A DNA stretch of 64,000 bases from Streptomyces sp. DT2A-34 (GCF_030499515.1 NZ_JASTWJ010000001.1:9652001-9716000), one strand, 5' to 3'. Positions 46,109 to 55,223 are shown, counted from the first letter of the stretch. Numbers and translations are program-made. Notes: generated from the letters alone by a model not told the origin.

Positions 46109-46363
46109 TCAGGTCCAGCCGAAACGGCGGTCCACCACTGCCGCGAACTCCTCCAGGGTGAGGACCGCGTCCCCGTTCTGGTCGGCGGCGTCGAACAGGG
46201 CCGAGGAGGCGTTCTCGTCCCCCACGGCCCAGACGGGCAGATCTCCCGAGGCGGCCAGAGACGGGCCCTTCGTCCGCAGGGCGATGATCACCTCTTCGCG
46301 GGTCAGGGTTCCGTTCGCGTCGAGGTCGAGCGCCTCGAACAGCTTGCGGGCCTTGTCGCTCAT
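46109..46363 (-). CDS. Small EF-hand calcium-binding protein
   Basis: An 84-residue cytoplasmic protein with two EF-hand loops, DLDANGTLTREE (about 13-24) and DQNGDAVLTLEE (about 62-73), separated by a helical linker. Residues at loop positions 1, 3, 5 and 12 (D, D, N/D, E) fit calcium binding. Actinomycetes have several such calmodulin-like proteins of unknown target. ATG preceded by GAGGG; the long upstream extension of the frame is not coding-like. It is 158 bp downstream of the TetR gene on the same strand. Confidence 0.85.
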   Translation of the reverse strand: MSDKARKLFEALDLDANGTLTREEVIIALRTKGPSLAASGDLPVWAVGDENASSALFDAADQNGDAVLTLEEFAAVVDRRFGWT

Positions 46364-46521
46364 CGCGTCACCCTCGTTCCTGTCGTCGGCACGCGGGCCG
46401 GCCCTTCGCGTTCCCACACGAAAGACGCTTCCGCTCCTGTCCAGGTTGCCTCTCCCGGCGAACCCACGGCCAGGCGTTTTTCGGTAGGTTTCCGGCCCTC
46501 GGGGCGCGGCGTCGGCGCCGC

Positions 46522-47286
46522 TCACCCCTCGGCCGGGTCGCGGCCCGCGCGGTCGAGCAGTTCCTCCAGGAGCATGCGCTCGCCGGGGGTGTACGTGGCC
46601 GGCATGTCGTCCAGAATCGAACGGAGCGCCACCACTCGGCGGCGCGCCTCACGCGCGCTGTCCGGAGCGCGGGGGACGTCGCCGTCCGTGTCCGCCGACG
46701 TCGTGATGGCCGCGATGACGGCCTCGCGCGTCTGGGCCGACACGCCCAGGTCTCGCTCTTCGGGCTTGAGCGCCAGAAGGGCGAAGGTGACACCCGTGCC
46801 GGCCCCGTGGACCATCTGGGCCGCCCGCTCGACGGGGACCGTCAGGCGTCCCGCTCTGGCGACGCGCTCCAGGATCTCGCGCAGCAGGCGGTGTGCTTCC
46901 TTGGCGGCGTCGGACTCACCGCCCGGCTGCGGGTGCCCGTACATGAGCAGGTAGTGCGCCGGGTTGCCGAGGCCGAAATCGAGGTGCATGTCCCAGCCCG
47001 CGCGCAGGTCGTCGACGGGGTCCGCGGACGGTGCCCGGGAACTCTTCTGCGCCAGGTACCGGGCGAAGCCGTCGGCGGCCGTGGCCGCAAGCAGGCCGTT
47101 CATGTCGCCGAAGAGACGGTAGATGGTCGGCGGCTGGACGCCCGCCGCGGTGCTGACCGCGCGCGTGGTCACGGCGTCCCTGCCTTCCGCGACCAACAAG
47201 TCAGCGGCGGCCTCGACGAGTCTCTTCTTGAGGTCCGCTCGGGACTCTGCTCGGTCTGCCACTCGGTCTGTCGCTCGATCTGTCAC
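46522..47286 (-). CDS. TetR-family transcriptional repressor
   Basis: A 254-residue regulator: N-terminal helix-turn-helix (about 18-65, TTRAVSTAAGVQPPTIYRLFGDMNGLL split) after an unusual Arg/Asp-rich leader with repeated 'DRAxDR' (1-15), then an all-helical ligand domain and a charged C-terminus. GTG start. It is divergent from an SDR gene across 135 bp containing repeated ATCGAT motifs, so it very likely represses itself and the SDR gene, with the reductase substrate as possible inducer. Confidence 0.9.
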   Translation of the reverse strand: MTDRATDRVADRAESRADLKKRLVEAAADLLVAEGRDAVTTRAVSTAAGVQPPTIYRLFGDMNGLLAATAADGFARYLAQKSSRAPSADPVDDLRAGWDMHLDFGLGNPAHYLLMYGHPQPGGESDAAKEAHRLLREILERVARAGRLTVPVERAAQMVHGAGTGVTFALLALKPEERDLGVSAQTREAVIAAITTSADTDGDVPRAPDSAREARRRVVALRSILDDMPATYTPGERMLLEELLDRAGRDPAEG

Positions 47287-47288
47287 GT

Positions 47289-47354
47289 ATCGATGATAAC
47301 GAATTCTCGATATCGATGGTTGCGTATCGCTGGAATCGGTGTACCGTTATCGAT
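47289..47354. promoter_or_regulatory. Candidate TetR operators in the divergent TetR/SDR promoter
   Basis: ATCGAT occurs at 47289-47294, 47312-47317 and 47349-47354 in an AT-rich stretch. The first two lie 6 bp either side of a central GAATTC (47301-47306), giving an imperfect palindrome of about 30 bp just upstream of the TetR GTG. The third, with the flank GTTATCGATGG, is closer to the SDR start. Their placement suits repression of both genes. Confidence 0.5.
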
Positions 47355-47421
47355 GGAAACAGTGATGGGCCGGTAACGGCGGCAGTCGAGTCGTGAGGTC
47401 GCGGACATGAGGGAGCGCACC

Positions 47422-48165
47422 ATGAGCACCACACCGGAGCAGCGCGTCGCGATCGTCACCGGCGGCTCGCGCGGGATCGGCCGTGCCGTCGCCGAGCGGC
47501 TGGCGGCGGACGGCCAGACCGTGGCGGTCGTCTACGCGGGCAACAAGACGGAGGCCGACAACACGGTCGCCGCGATCCGCGAGGCCGGTGGCCGTGCCGT
47601 GGCCCACCGGGCCGACGTCGCCGACGAACAGGCGGTGGCCGCGGTGTTCGACGCCGTGATCGCCGAGTTCGGCGGAGTGGACGTCGTCGTCAACTCCGCG
47701 GGCATGATGGCGCTGGCTCCGCTGGCCTCCTTCGACCTCGACGTACTGGACCGCATGCACCGCACCAACATCCGCGGCACCTTCGTCGTCAACCAGCAGG
47801 CAGCCCGCCATGTCCGCCCCGGCGGCGCCATCATCAACCTGTCCACGTCCGTCACCAAGCTCGCACTGCCGACCTACGCCGCCTACGCGGCCGGCAAGGG
47901 CGCTGTCGACGCCGTCAGCCTCATCCTGGCGAAGGAGCTGCGCGGACGGGACATCACCGTCAACGCGGTGGCCCCCGGCCCGACCGCCACGGCACTGTTC
48001 CTCGACGGCAAGGACGAGGAGACCATCGACACCATGGCCGGGATGAACCCCCTCCAGCGGCTCGGCACCCCCGAGGACATAGCCGAGGTCATCTCCCTTA
48101 TCGCCGGCCGCGGCCGGTGGATCAACGGCCAGACGGTCTACGTCAACGGCGGCATGGTCGCCTGA
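47422..48165 (+). CDS. Short-chain dehydrogenase/reductase
   Basis: A 247-residue classical SDR: NAD(P)-binding TGGSRGIG (about 14-21), NSAG (about 92), catalytic Ser (INLSTSVTK), Tyr and Lys (YAAYAAGKG near 157) and the C-terminal NGQTVYVNGGMVA. The family reduces or oxidises many carbonyl compounds; FabG-like proteins look the same. ATG at 47422 with GAGGGAG upstream. Probably under control of the divergent TetR protein. Confidence 0.93.
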   Translation: MSTTPEQRVAIVTGGSRGIGRAVAERLAADGQTVAVVYAGNKTEADNTVAAIREAGGRAVAHRADVADEQAVAAVFDAVIAEFGGVDVVVNSAGMMALAPLASFDLDVLDRMHRTNIRGTFVVNQQAARHVRPGGAIINLSTSVTKLALPTYAAYAAGKGAVDAVSLILAKELRGRDITVNAVAPGPTATALFLDGKDEETIDTMAGMNPLQRLGTPEDIAEVISLIAGRGRWINGQTVYVNGGMVA

Positions 48166-48176
48166 GCGGCCGACCG

Positions 48177-48210
48177 CCTTGGCGCCCTGCGCCGACACGG
48201 GACGCCAAGG
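48177..48210. terminator. Bidirectional hairpin terminator
   Basis: CCTTGGCG (48177-48184) pairs with CGCCAAGG (48203-48210) in the 65-bp gap between the convergent SDR and mannanase genes. The position suits termination of both transcripts. Confidence 0.6.
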
Positions 48211-48230
48211 GGATTCAGCGCTGGGCTGGG

Positions 48231-49862
48231 TCAGCCGAGCGAGCAGGCGGAGCTGTTGAGCGTGTAGGCCGTCGGGTTGGGGTTCGTGCTTCCCTTGGTG
48301 GCCGTGAAGCCGAGGGTGACCGAGCCCGCCGGGGCGATCGTCGCCGTGTACGACGCGGAGGCGACGCTCACCTCGGCGCCGCTCTGCGTCGCGGTGCCGC
48401 CCCACAGGTTGCTGATGCGCTGGCTGTCGGGGAAGGTCCAGCGCAGAGTCCAGCCGTTGATCGCCGAGCTGCCGGTGTTGCGGATGACGACCTCGCCCTG
48501 GAAGCCGCCGGGCCACTCGTTCGTCACCCGGTAGGCGACACCGCAGGTCGCGGACGAGCCGCCGGAGGACGTGGTGACCGTCACCGTGCCGGAGCGCGGC
48601 GAGCGGTTGCCGGCCGCGTCGCGCGCGTACACGGCGAAGGTGTAGGCGGTCGCCGGGGCGAGTCCGGTGACGGTGGCGGAGGTGCCGGCCGTGGTGGTGG
48701 CCGCGGCCTCGGTCGTGCCGTTGACGCGGACCACGTCGTAGCCCGTGACACCGTTCGCGTCGGTGGCGGCGGTCCAGTTCAAGGCGACGGACGAGGAGGT
48801 CACGGCGGAGGCGGTGGGCGTCCCGGGGGTGGTCGGGGGAGTGGTGTCACCGCCGCCGGAGGAGTAGATCGCAGCTTCCTCGGAGGTGGCGGCGATGCCG
48901 TTCGTGCCGTGGAAGATGCGCTGGCCCCAGGAGCTGAGCCGCGTGGGGTCGAAGTCGATCGCCAGGTCGAGGATCGGGTCGGTGTTGCCGCTCCAGGACC
49001 AGGCCAGGTAACCGAGCCGGAGCTGCTGGGCCACGGCCATCATGGTGTCCTCGTCCGGGTCGCCGTACTGGTCGGGCGGGCCTCCGAACTCGCCGATGAG
49101 GAGGGGCAGTTCGGCGTTGACGAAGGCGTTCAGATAGTCCGTGATCTCCTGCGCGGTGTCGTAGACGCTGTACATGTGGATCGAGAAGATCAGGTTGCCG
49201 GTGGGGTCGGCGTCGTAGACGGACTGGGCATTGGCACGCATGACGCCTTGCCAGTCCTGACCCCAGTTCGGCGCGTCCACCATGATCGTGTGGGCGAAGC
49301 CGGCGTCGCGCAGCTTCTTGACGGCCGCGATGGTGGGATCGGTCCAGCCGGCGGGATTGGTGTTGCCCCAGGGCTCGTTGCCGATGTTGATGATGACGTA
49401 GTTCTCTTGGCCGGTGAGCACGTCCTTCAGGCCGATCCAGTAGTCGGCCGCGTGGTCGAGGGTCCCGGCCGCGGCCTCCTCGCCGTAGCCGGTGGTGTCG
49501 TGCACCTCCAGCACGCAGATGAGCCGGTTGGCCTTGCACTGGGCGATGACGCTCGCCACGTCCTCGGCGCTGTTCTTGGTCCAGCGGTGACCGTCGGAGA
49601 GCACGACGCGGACGGAGTTGGCACCCAGCGCCTTGACGTCGGCCAACGACTGCGTCTCGCCCGGGTACCAGGTGTGAGCGTGGTTGACGCCACGCATCAC
49701 GAAGTCGTTGCCGGACGCCTCCAGCAGCCGGCCGTTCTGGATGTGGAGGCCGGTGGCCGCTGCCTGGGCAGGCGGGGCGAAGGAGAGCAGAGGGGCGAGC
49801 AGGCCCAGGAAGGCGGCCAGGACGGCGGCCACTCGAGGGGCGATGCTGGTGCGGGATCTCAT
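48231..49862 (-). CDS. Secreted beta-mannanase, GH5_8 with FN3 and CBM2
   Basis: A 543-residue secreted enzyme: signal peptide about 1-34, GH5 subfamily 8 domain (about 35-340; FVMRGVNHAHTWYPGET, INIGNEPWG with acid/base Glu, LIGEFGG with nucleophile Glu), fibronectin III linker domain (about 360-440), and a family 2 carbohydrate-binding module (about 448-543; WPGGFQGEVVIRNTG). The catalytic part follows Streptomyces endo-1,4-beta-mannanases closely. The ATG at 49862 lies 35 bp after the stop of the esterase gene, so both are transcribed from the CebR-controlled promoter. Confidence 0.93.
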   Translation of the reverse strand: MRSRTSIAPRVAAVLAAFLGLLAPLLSFAPPAQAAATGLHIQNGRLLEASGNDFVMRGVNHAHTWYPGETQSLADVKALGANSVRVVLSDGHRWTKNSAEDVASVIAQCKANRLICVLEVHDTTGYGEEAAAGTLDHAADYWIGLKDVLTGQENYVIINIGNEPWGNTNPAGWTDPTIAAVKKLRDAGFAHTIMVDAPNWGQDWQGVMRANAQSVYDADPTGNLIFSIHMYSVYDTAQEITDYLNAFVNAELPLLIGEFGGPPDQYGDPDEDTMMAVAQQLRLGYLAWSWSGNTDPILDLAIDFDPTRLSSWGQRIFHGTNGIAATSEEAAIYSSGGGDTTPPTTPGTPTASAVTSSSVALNWTAATDANGVTGYDVVRVNGTTEAAATTTAGTSATVTGLAPATAYTFAVYARDAAGNRSPRSGTVTVTTSSGGSSATCGVAYRVTNEWPGGFQGEVVIRNTGSSAINGWTLRWTFPDSQRISNLWGGTATQSGAEVSVASASYTATIAPAGSVTLGFTATKGSTNPNPTAYTLNSSACSLG

Positions 49863-49897
49863 GGCGGCTCCGAAGGGTGAGAGGGGGTGACGGTGCG

Positions 49898-51013
49898 TCA
49901 GGATGACGCGGTGCGCGCCGTGCACGTGACAGTCGCCGACGGAGTGCCGGCCGTTGCCGGGGCACTGGCGATGAAGCCGAAGCTCGCGCTCGCGCCGGGC
50001 GCCAGGGTGCCGTTCCACGACGCGTTGGTGACGGTCGCGGTGCCGTCGGCGGCCGTGCCGAGGGTGCCGTTCCAGACCTGGGTGAGGCGGGCACCGGCCG
50101 CCGGTACGACCGTCGCGGTCCAGCCCGAGAGGGCCGAGGCGGACGTGTTGGTCACCGTCACCTCGCCCTGGTAGCCGCCCTGCCAGGAGGAGACGGCGCG
50201 GAAAGCCGCGGTGCAGGCGGGCGGGTCACCGGGATCCTCAGGGTCACCGGGATCCTGCGGATCTCCGGGATCCCCGGCGCCCGCGTCGAGGAGCGCCGCC
50301 AGGGCCGGATACCAGCGGGCGGCGATCTTCTCGTCGCCGGAAGCGCTGGGGTGCACGCCGTCATAGGTGTCGGTGGCCGTGTCGAACCCCGTCCACTGGT
50401 CGACCACGGAGACGGGGGAGCGGCTGGTGCTCGTCGTCCGGGCCCACTCGGGGATCCGCGCGTTGAAGTCGACGACGCGTTGCGCGCAGCCCGTGCAACT
50501 GCTCGGGTTCATCGGAATGATCTGCGCGACCAGGATCCTCATGTCCGGGTTGGAGGCCCGCATCTGCTCCACCAGCCTGGTGTAGGCGGCGAGGATGCGG
50601 TCGGGGGCGATGGCGCTCCACACGTCGTTCGTGCCGAAGTGCATGACAACGATGTCCGGCAGGGTGGCCGCCAGCCGGGCCGGCAGCAGGTTCTGGTCGG
50701 CCACGTTGGTGACCAACTCGCCGCCGTGGCCCTCGTTGTCCCCGTCGTACGGCTGTCCGCAGCCCTGCGGACCGAGGGTGCCGACGAAGTCGATGTCCGT
50801 GTATCCGGCGCTCTGCAACTGGTTCCACAACACCGCGCGCCAGCAGCCCGGCGAGCCGGTGATGGAGTCGCCCAGCGGCATGATGCGCACGGGCTCCGCC
50901 GCCTGAGCGGCCGCGGCCGGCGGTGCGAAGGTCACACCGAGGGGCAGGAGCAGGGCGGCCAACAGGCCGAAGAGCGGGAGGAGTTGTAAGCGTGATCGGC
51001 GGGTGTCGCGCAT
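49898..51013 (-). CDS. Secreted CE3-type SGNH esterase with CBM2
   Basis: A 371-residue secreted esterase: signal peptide about 1-38, SGNH domain (about 40-240; GDSITGSPGCWRAVLW with the nucleophile Ser, block III FGTNDVW, and DGVHPSASGDE with catalytic Asp/His) like family CE3 acetylxylan esterases, an acidic Pro/Gly/Asp linker with repeated 'DPGDP', and a CBM2 domain (about 270-371; WQGGYQGEVTVTNTS). It should deacetylate hemicellulose such as xylan or mannan and so help the mannanase encoded next. ATG at 51013 lies 24 bp from a perfect CebR operator; an earlier in-frame start at 51058 would place the operator inside the gene. Confidence 0.9.
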   Translation of the reverse strand: MRDTRRSRLQLLPLFGLLAALLLPLGVTFAPPAAAAQAAEPVRIMPLGDSITGSPGCWRAVLWNQLQSAGYTDIDFVGTLGPQGCGQPYDGDNEGHGGELVTNVADQNLLPARLAATLPDIVVMHFGTNDVWSAIAPDRILAAYTRLVEQMRASNPDMRILVAQIIPMNPSSCTGCAQRVVDFNARIPEWARTTSTSRSPVSVVDQWTGFDTATDTYDGVHPSASGDEKIAARWYPALAALLDAGAGDPGDPQDPGDPEDPGDPPACTAAFRAVSSWQGGYQGEVTVTNTSASALSGWTATVVPAAGARLTQVWNGTLGTAADGTATVTNASWNGTLAPGASASFGFIASAPATAGTPSATVTCTARTASS

Positions 51014-51036
51014 GCTGTTCCCTTCCCTGAGTGAGG

Positions 51037-51050
51037 TGGGAGCGCTCCCA
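51037..51050. promoter_or_regulatory. CebR operator TGGGAGCGCTCCCA
   Basis: The 14 bases are a perfect copy of the CebR consensus palindrome. CebR is the LacI-family repressor of cellulose utilisation in Streptomyces, released by cello-oligosaccharides. It lies 24 bp upstream of the esterase ATG and therefore should control the esterase-mannanase operon. Confidence 0.9.
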
Positions 51051-51144
51051 CTGGACATGAAGCCATTGTTGTCATTGACGCGTCAAGAGGTGGGAAGTGC
51101 GGCTGCGATGCTGTCAGTTCAGAGCCCCGACCGAGGAGCCACCC

Positions 51145-51930
51145 ATGCCCGAGCCCTCCGTCCTTGCCGCGCTGGTGTCCGCTCTGCGAGGTGGATCGAT
51201 CGAAGTCGTCGACCTCACCTCACCGCTGTCGTCGTCGACACCCGTGATCCAACTGCCGCCCGAGTTCGGGCAGACCGCCGTCTTCGAGCTGGAGGAGATC
51301 AGCAGGTACGACGACCGGGGCCCCGCCTGGTACTGGAACAACTTCCGCAGCGGCGAGCACACCGGCACCCACTTCGACGCCCCGAACCACTGGGTCACCG
51401 GCAAGGACCTCGCCGACGTGGCCTCGGTGCCGGCCCGACGGCTCATCGCACCCGCGGCCGTGCTGGACTTCACCGACGAGGTCGCCAAGGATCCCGACTT
51501 CCTGGTCGAGGTCGATCACGTCAAGGCCTGGGAAACCGAGAACGGCTCCTTGCCCGAAGGCGGTTGGCTGTTGCTGCGCACGGGCTGGGACACGCGCTCG
51601 CATGCGCAGGAGGCGTTCCTCAACGCCGACGAGAACGGCCCGCACACCCCCGGTCTGTCGGTGGAGTGCGCCCGTTGGGTCGCCGAGGAGGCGCCGGTGA
51701 TCGGCCTCGGCGTGGAGACGGTGGGTACGGATGCGGGGCGCGCGTTCTCGTTCGACCCCGCCTTTCCCTGCCACTCCTACCTCATGGGCAGCGACAAGTA
51801 CGGCCTGACCCAGCTGCGGAACCTCGCCGCGTTGCCGCCGACCGGCTCCGTCGTCATCGCGGGACCGCTGCCCATCGTCACCGGCTCCGGGGCTCCCGCA
51901 CGGGTCCTCGCCCTGGTGGAGCGCTCATGA
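51145..51930 (+). CDS. Cyclase-family metal hydrolase (kynurenine-formamidase-like)
   Basis: A 261-residue protein of the 'putative cyclase' PF04199 group. The metal motif HTGTHFDAPNH lies at about 73-83, SPLSSSTPVIQLPP near the start, and GLGVETVGTD near 190. Members hydrolyse amides or lactones such as N-formylkynurenine or isatin. ATG with GAGGAG upstream. Its stop overlaps the ATG of the ThDP enzyme gene (ATGA), so the two act in one pathway, perhaps breakdown of a ring compound to an oxo-acid that the ThDP enzyme then decarboxylates. Pathway inferred, not known. Confidence 0.85.
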   Translation: MPEPSVLAALVSALRGGSIEVVDLTSPLSSSTPVIQLPPEFGQTAVFELEEISRYDDRGPAWYWNNFRSGEHTGTHFDAPNHWVTGKDLADVASVPARRLIAPAAVLDFTDEVAKDPDFLVEVDHVKAWETENGSLPEGGWLLLRTGWDTRSHAQEAFLNADENGPHTPGLSVECARWVAEEAPVIGLGVETVGTDAGRAFSFDPAFPCHSYLMGSDKYGLTQLRNLAALPPTGSVVIAGPLPIVTGSGAPARVLALVERS

Positions 51931-53570
51931 ACGTCGCGGAAGCGGTTGGCCGGGCGCTGTGCGCGGCCGGGGTCGACCAGGTCTTCGGGGTGGTCGGATC
52001 GGGCAACTTCCACGTGACGAACGCGATGGTCGCCGCGGGGGCGCGGTTCGTCGCCGCACGCCATGAGGGCGGCGCGGCGACGATGGCCGACGCGTACGCC
52101 CGGACCAGCGGCACCGTCGCGGTGGTGAGCGTGCATCAGGGGCCGGGGCTGACGAACGCGATGACCGGGATCGCGGAGGCGGCCAAGAGCCGTACGCCGC
52201 TCGTCGTGCTCGCGGCCGAGGTGACCGAGCCCAGGTCCAACTTCCATGTCGACCAAGAGGCGTTGGCGCGCGCGGTGGGCGCGGTCGCGGTTCGGGTCAC
52301 CTCGGCGGAGGAAGCGGTCGAGCAGGCGTGTGCGGCGGTCGGGCTGGCGGTGGGGGAGCGGCGTACCGTCCTGCTGAACCTCCCCCTGCCGGTGCAGGCC
52401 CTGGAGGTGCCCGACGGCGCCCTTGCGCAGGCGGCGCCGCCGCCGCAACGGGCCGCGGTGGAGCCGGACGCGGCCGACGTGACGGCCTTGGCCGAACTGC
52501 TCGACCGGTCCCGGCGGCCGGTCTTCGTGGCCGGCCGGGGCGCGCGGGGACCCGGCAGCCGGGAGGCTCTGGAGGCGCTCGCCGAGCACTACGGCGCACT
52601 GCCGGCGACCTCGGCCGTCGCCCGCGGGCTCTTCCACGGCAACCCCTGGTCGCTGGACGTCTCCGGCGGTTTCGCCTCACCGTTGGCCGCCGAGCTGATC
52701 CAGGGCGCGGACCTGATCGTCGGCTGGGGCTGCGCCCTCAACATGTGGACGATGCGGCACGGCCATCTGATCGGCGCCGACGCCACTGTCGTACAGGTCG
52801 ACGACGAGCCGTCCGCACTCGGCGCGCACCGGCCGGTGCACCTCGGCGTCACCGGCGACGTCCGACTCACCGCGCGCGAGGTGATCGAGGCGGGCGTCGG
52901 CGGACAGCGGAAGGGCTACCGGACGCCGGAGGTCGGTGCCGCCCTCGCGACCCGCCTGCGCCGGCGTGACGTGCCGCACGAGGACACGAGCACACGTGCG
53001 CGGATCGACCCGCGCACGCTGAGCGCCGCGCTCGACGACATCCTGCCCGCGGAGCGGGTGGTCGGCGTGGACTCCGGCAACTTCATGGGCTACCCGAGCG
53101 CGTACCTGTCGGTGCCGGACGAGAAGGGCTTCTGCTTCACGCAGGCGTTCCAGTCGATAGGCCTGGGGCTGGCGACCACGGTCGGGGCGGCGCTGGCACA
53201 GCCGGACCGGCTGCCCGTGGCCGCGCTCGGTGACGGCGGCGCGCTGATGAGCGCCGTGGAGCTGGACACCGTCCGTCGGCTCGGGCTGCCCATGGTGGTC
53301 GTCGTGTACGACGACGAGGCCTACGGCGCCGAGGTGCACCACTTCGGTCCCCACGGGCACCCGCTCGACACGGTCCGCTTCCCGCCGACGGACATCGCCG
53401 CCATCGGGCGGGGCTATGGCTTCGAGGCGGTGACCGTCCGGACCCGGGCCGACCTCAAGGCCGTGGAGGACTGGATCGCCGGGCCTCGAACCGCGCCGTT
53501 GCTCATCGACGCCAAGGTGGTCGCCGACCGAGGGTCCTGGTGGCTGGAGGAGGCGTTCCGCGGCCACTGA
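51927..53570 (+). CDS. Thiamine-diphosphate-dependent enzyme (acetolactate synthase / decarboxylase type)
   Basis: A 547-residue three-domain ThDP enzyme: Pyr domain (about 1-170, ARHEGGAATMADAYAR with the catalytic Glu), central domain (about 190-320), PP domain (about 360-547, GDGGALMSAVELDTVRR and VYDDEAYGAE binding ThDP-Mg). The usual 'NN' or 'ND' at the end of the ThDP motif is 'DD'. This superfamily includes acetolactate synthase, benzoylformate decarboxylase and phosphonopyruvate decarboxylase; I cannot choose among them. No small regulatory subunit is adjacent, which argues against biosynthetic acetolactate synthase. Confidence 0.88.
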   Translation: MNVAEAVGRALCAAGVDQVFGVVGSGNFHVTNAMVAAGARFVAARHEGGAATMADAYARTSGTVAVVSVHQGPGLTNAMTGIAEAAKSRTPLVVLAAEVTEPRSNFHVDQEALARAVGAVAVRVTSAEEAVEQACAAVGLAVGERRTVLLNLPLPVQALEVPDGALAQAAPPPQRAAVEPDAADVTALAELLDRSRRPVFVAGRGARGPGSREALEALAEHYGALPATSAVARGLFHGNPWSLDVSGGFASPLAAELIQGADLIVGWGCALNMWTMRHGHLIGADATVVQVDDEPSALGAHRPVHLGVTGDVRLTAREVIEAGVGGQRKGYRTPEVGAALATRLRRRDVPHEDTSTRARIDPRTLSAALDDILPAERVVGVDSGNFMGYPSAYLSVPDEKGFCFTQAFQSIGLGLATTVGAALAQPDRLPVAALGDGGALMSAVELDTVRRLGLPMVVVVYDDEAYGAEVHHFGPHGHPLDTVRFPPTDIAAIGRGYGFEAVTVRTRADLKAVEDWIAGPRTAPLLIDAKVVADRGSWWLEEAFRGH

Positions 53571-53580
53571 GCGCGGGAAG

Positions 53581-53626
53581 CACCGACCCGCCTGTCGGCA
53601 CCGCATTGCCGGCAGACGGGTCGGTG
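53581..53626. terminator. Bidirectional hairpin terminator
   Basis: CACCGACCCG (53581-53590) pairs with CGGGTCGGTG (53617-53626), with further pairing of TGTCGGCA with TGCCGGCA inside. It lies between the convergent ThDP-enzyme and GAPDH genes. Confidence 0.75.
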
Positions 53627-53640
53627 ACGGCTGGGCGGGA

Positions 53641-55086
53641 TCAGACCGCCGGAGCCGGGTAAGTGGGGTACTCCACCCCGGAGACGTGCTGGACGACGCG
53701 GATGACCTGGCAGGAGTAGCCGAACTCGTTGTCGTACCAGAGGTAGAGGATCGCGTTGTCGCCCTCGACCTTCAGGGCCCCGGCGTCCACGATCGAGGCG
53801 TGCCGCGAACCGATGAAGTCGCTGGAGACCGCGTCGGGGGCGGTGATGAAGTCGATCTGGCGCCGCAGCGGCGAGGTCAGCGACACGTCGCGCAGGTAGT
53901 CGAGGACCTCCTGGCGGTCGGTCTCCCGCGCGAGCTGGAGGTTCAGGATCGCGATCGAGACGTCCGGCACCGGGACGCGGATCGAGCTGCCGGTGATCTT
54001 CGCCTTGAGGTCGGGCAGTGCCTTGGCGACGGCCGAGGCGGCGCCGGTCTCGGTGATGACCATGTTCAGCGGCGCACTGCGGCCGCGGCGCTCGGACTTG
54101 TGGTAGTTGTCCAGCAGGTTCTGGTCGTTGGTGAACGAGTGGACGGTCTCCACATGGCCGCGCAGCACACCGAACTCGTCGTCCATCGCCTTCAGCGGGG
54201 GGACTATGGCGTTGGTCGTGCAGGAGGCGCAGGACAGGATCTGCTCGTCCGGCTTGATCGTGTCGTGGTTGACGCCGTGCACGATGTTCGGGACGTCGCC
54301 CTTGCCCGGCGCCGTCAGGACGACCTTGTCGATGCCGGGGCGCAGGTGCTTGGACAGGCCCTCGCGGTCGCGCCACTTGCCGGTGTTGTCGATGAGGATG
54401 GCGTTCTTGATGCCGTACGCCGTGTAGTCGATCTCGGACGGGTCGTTGGCGTAGATCACCTTGATCTCGTTGCCGTTGGCAATGATCGTGCTGTTGGCCT
54501 CGTCGACGGTGATCGTGCCCTGGAACTGGCCGTGGATGGAGTCACGGCGCAGCAGCGAGGCCCGCTTGACGATGTCCTGCTCCCCGCCGCCGCGCACGAC
54601 GATGGCGCGCAGCCGCAGGCCGTTGCCCGAGCCGGACTTCTCGATGAGCAGGCGGGCGACCAGGCGGCCGATGCGGCCGAAGCCGTAGAGGACGGCGTCG
54701 CGTCCCTCGCCGCGCTCGATCTTGTTGGCGCCGGTGGCACCGGCGACGGCCTCGGCGGTGAACGCCGCCACGGACAGACCGCGGTCGTCGGTCTTGTACG
54801 TCGCGGCCAGCATGCCGATGTCGATCTGGGACGGGCCGAGGTCGAGCGCGGTCAGCGCCTGGAGGAAGGGCAGCGTCTCGGTGACCGAGAGCTCCTCACC
54901 GGCGATCTGCCGGGCGAACCGGTGCGTCTTCAGGATGCTGACCACCGACTTGTTCACCAAGGAGCGGCTGTGGAGGAGGACGGTGACGTCCCGCTCCCGG
55001 TGCAGCTTCCCGATGAGCGGGATCATCGACTCCGCGATCTCCTCGCGGTTCTTCCAGTTGGTGAACGAGTCGTCGTTGACAGTCAC
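53641..55086 (-). CDS. gap2: Long-form glyceraldehyde-3-phosphate dehydrogenase
   Basis: A 481-residue GAPDH. The core has GFGRIGRLVARLL (NAD-binding, about residue 130) and the active-site Cys in SCASCTTNAIVPP (about 285), then WYDNEFGYSCQVIRVV at the C-terminus. It carries an N-terminal extension of about 120 residues, helical, absent from the usual 335-residue enzyme but present in a second actinobacterial GAPDH class of about 480 residues. Whether it works in glycolysis or the reverse direction is not visible. GTG start. Divergent from a LysR gene with 137 bp between, which may regulate it. Confidence 0.92.
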   Translation of the reverse strand: MTVNDDSFTNWKNREEIAESMIPLIGKLHRERDVTVLLHSRSLVNKSVVSILKTHRFARQIAGEELSVTETLPFLQALTALDLGPSQIDIGMLAATYKTDDRGLSVAAFTAEAVAGATGANKIERGEGRDAVLYGFGRIGRLVARLLIEKSGSGNGLRLRAIVVRGGGEQDIVKRASLLRRDSIHGQFQGTITVDEANSTIIANGNEIKVIYANDPSEIDYTAYGIKNAILIDNTGKWRDREGLSKHLRPGIDKVVLTAPGKGDVPNIVHGVNHDTIKPDEQILSCASCTTNAIVPPLKAMDDEFGVLRGHVETVHSFTNDQNLLDNYHKSERRGRSAPLNMVITETGAASAVAKALPDLKAKITGSSIRVPVPDVSIAILNLQLARETDRQEVLDYLRDVSLTSPLRRQIDFITAPDAVSSDFIGSRHASIVDAGALKVEGDNAILYLWYDNEFGYSCQVIRVVQHVSGVEYPTYPAPAV

Positions 55087-55223
55087 GGGCCTATCTTTCG
55101 AGCTAGGTGGCGCTCATATGCTAACCATGCGGTGCGACGGGTGTTCACAGGGGGGGCTACACGTGGGGCGAGATGCCCGATATTGCGGTTGTTTGCATGA
55201 AATGCCGATCGAGGGAGTGACGG

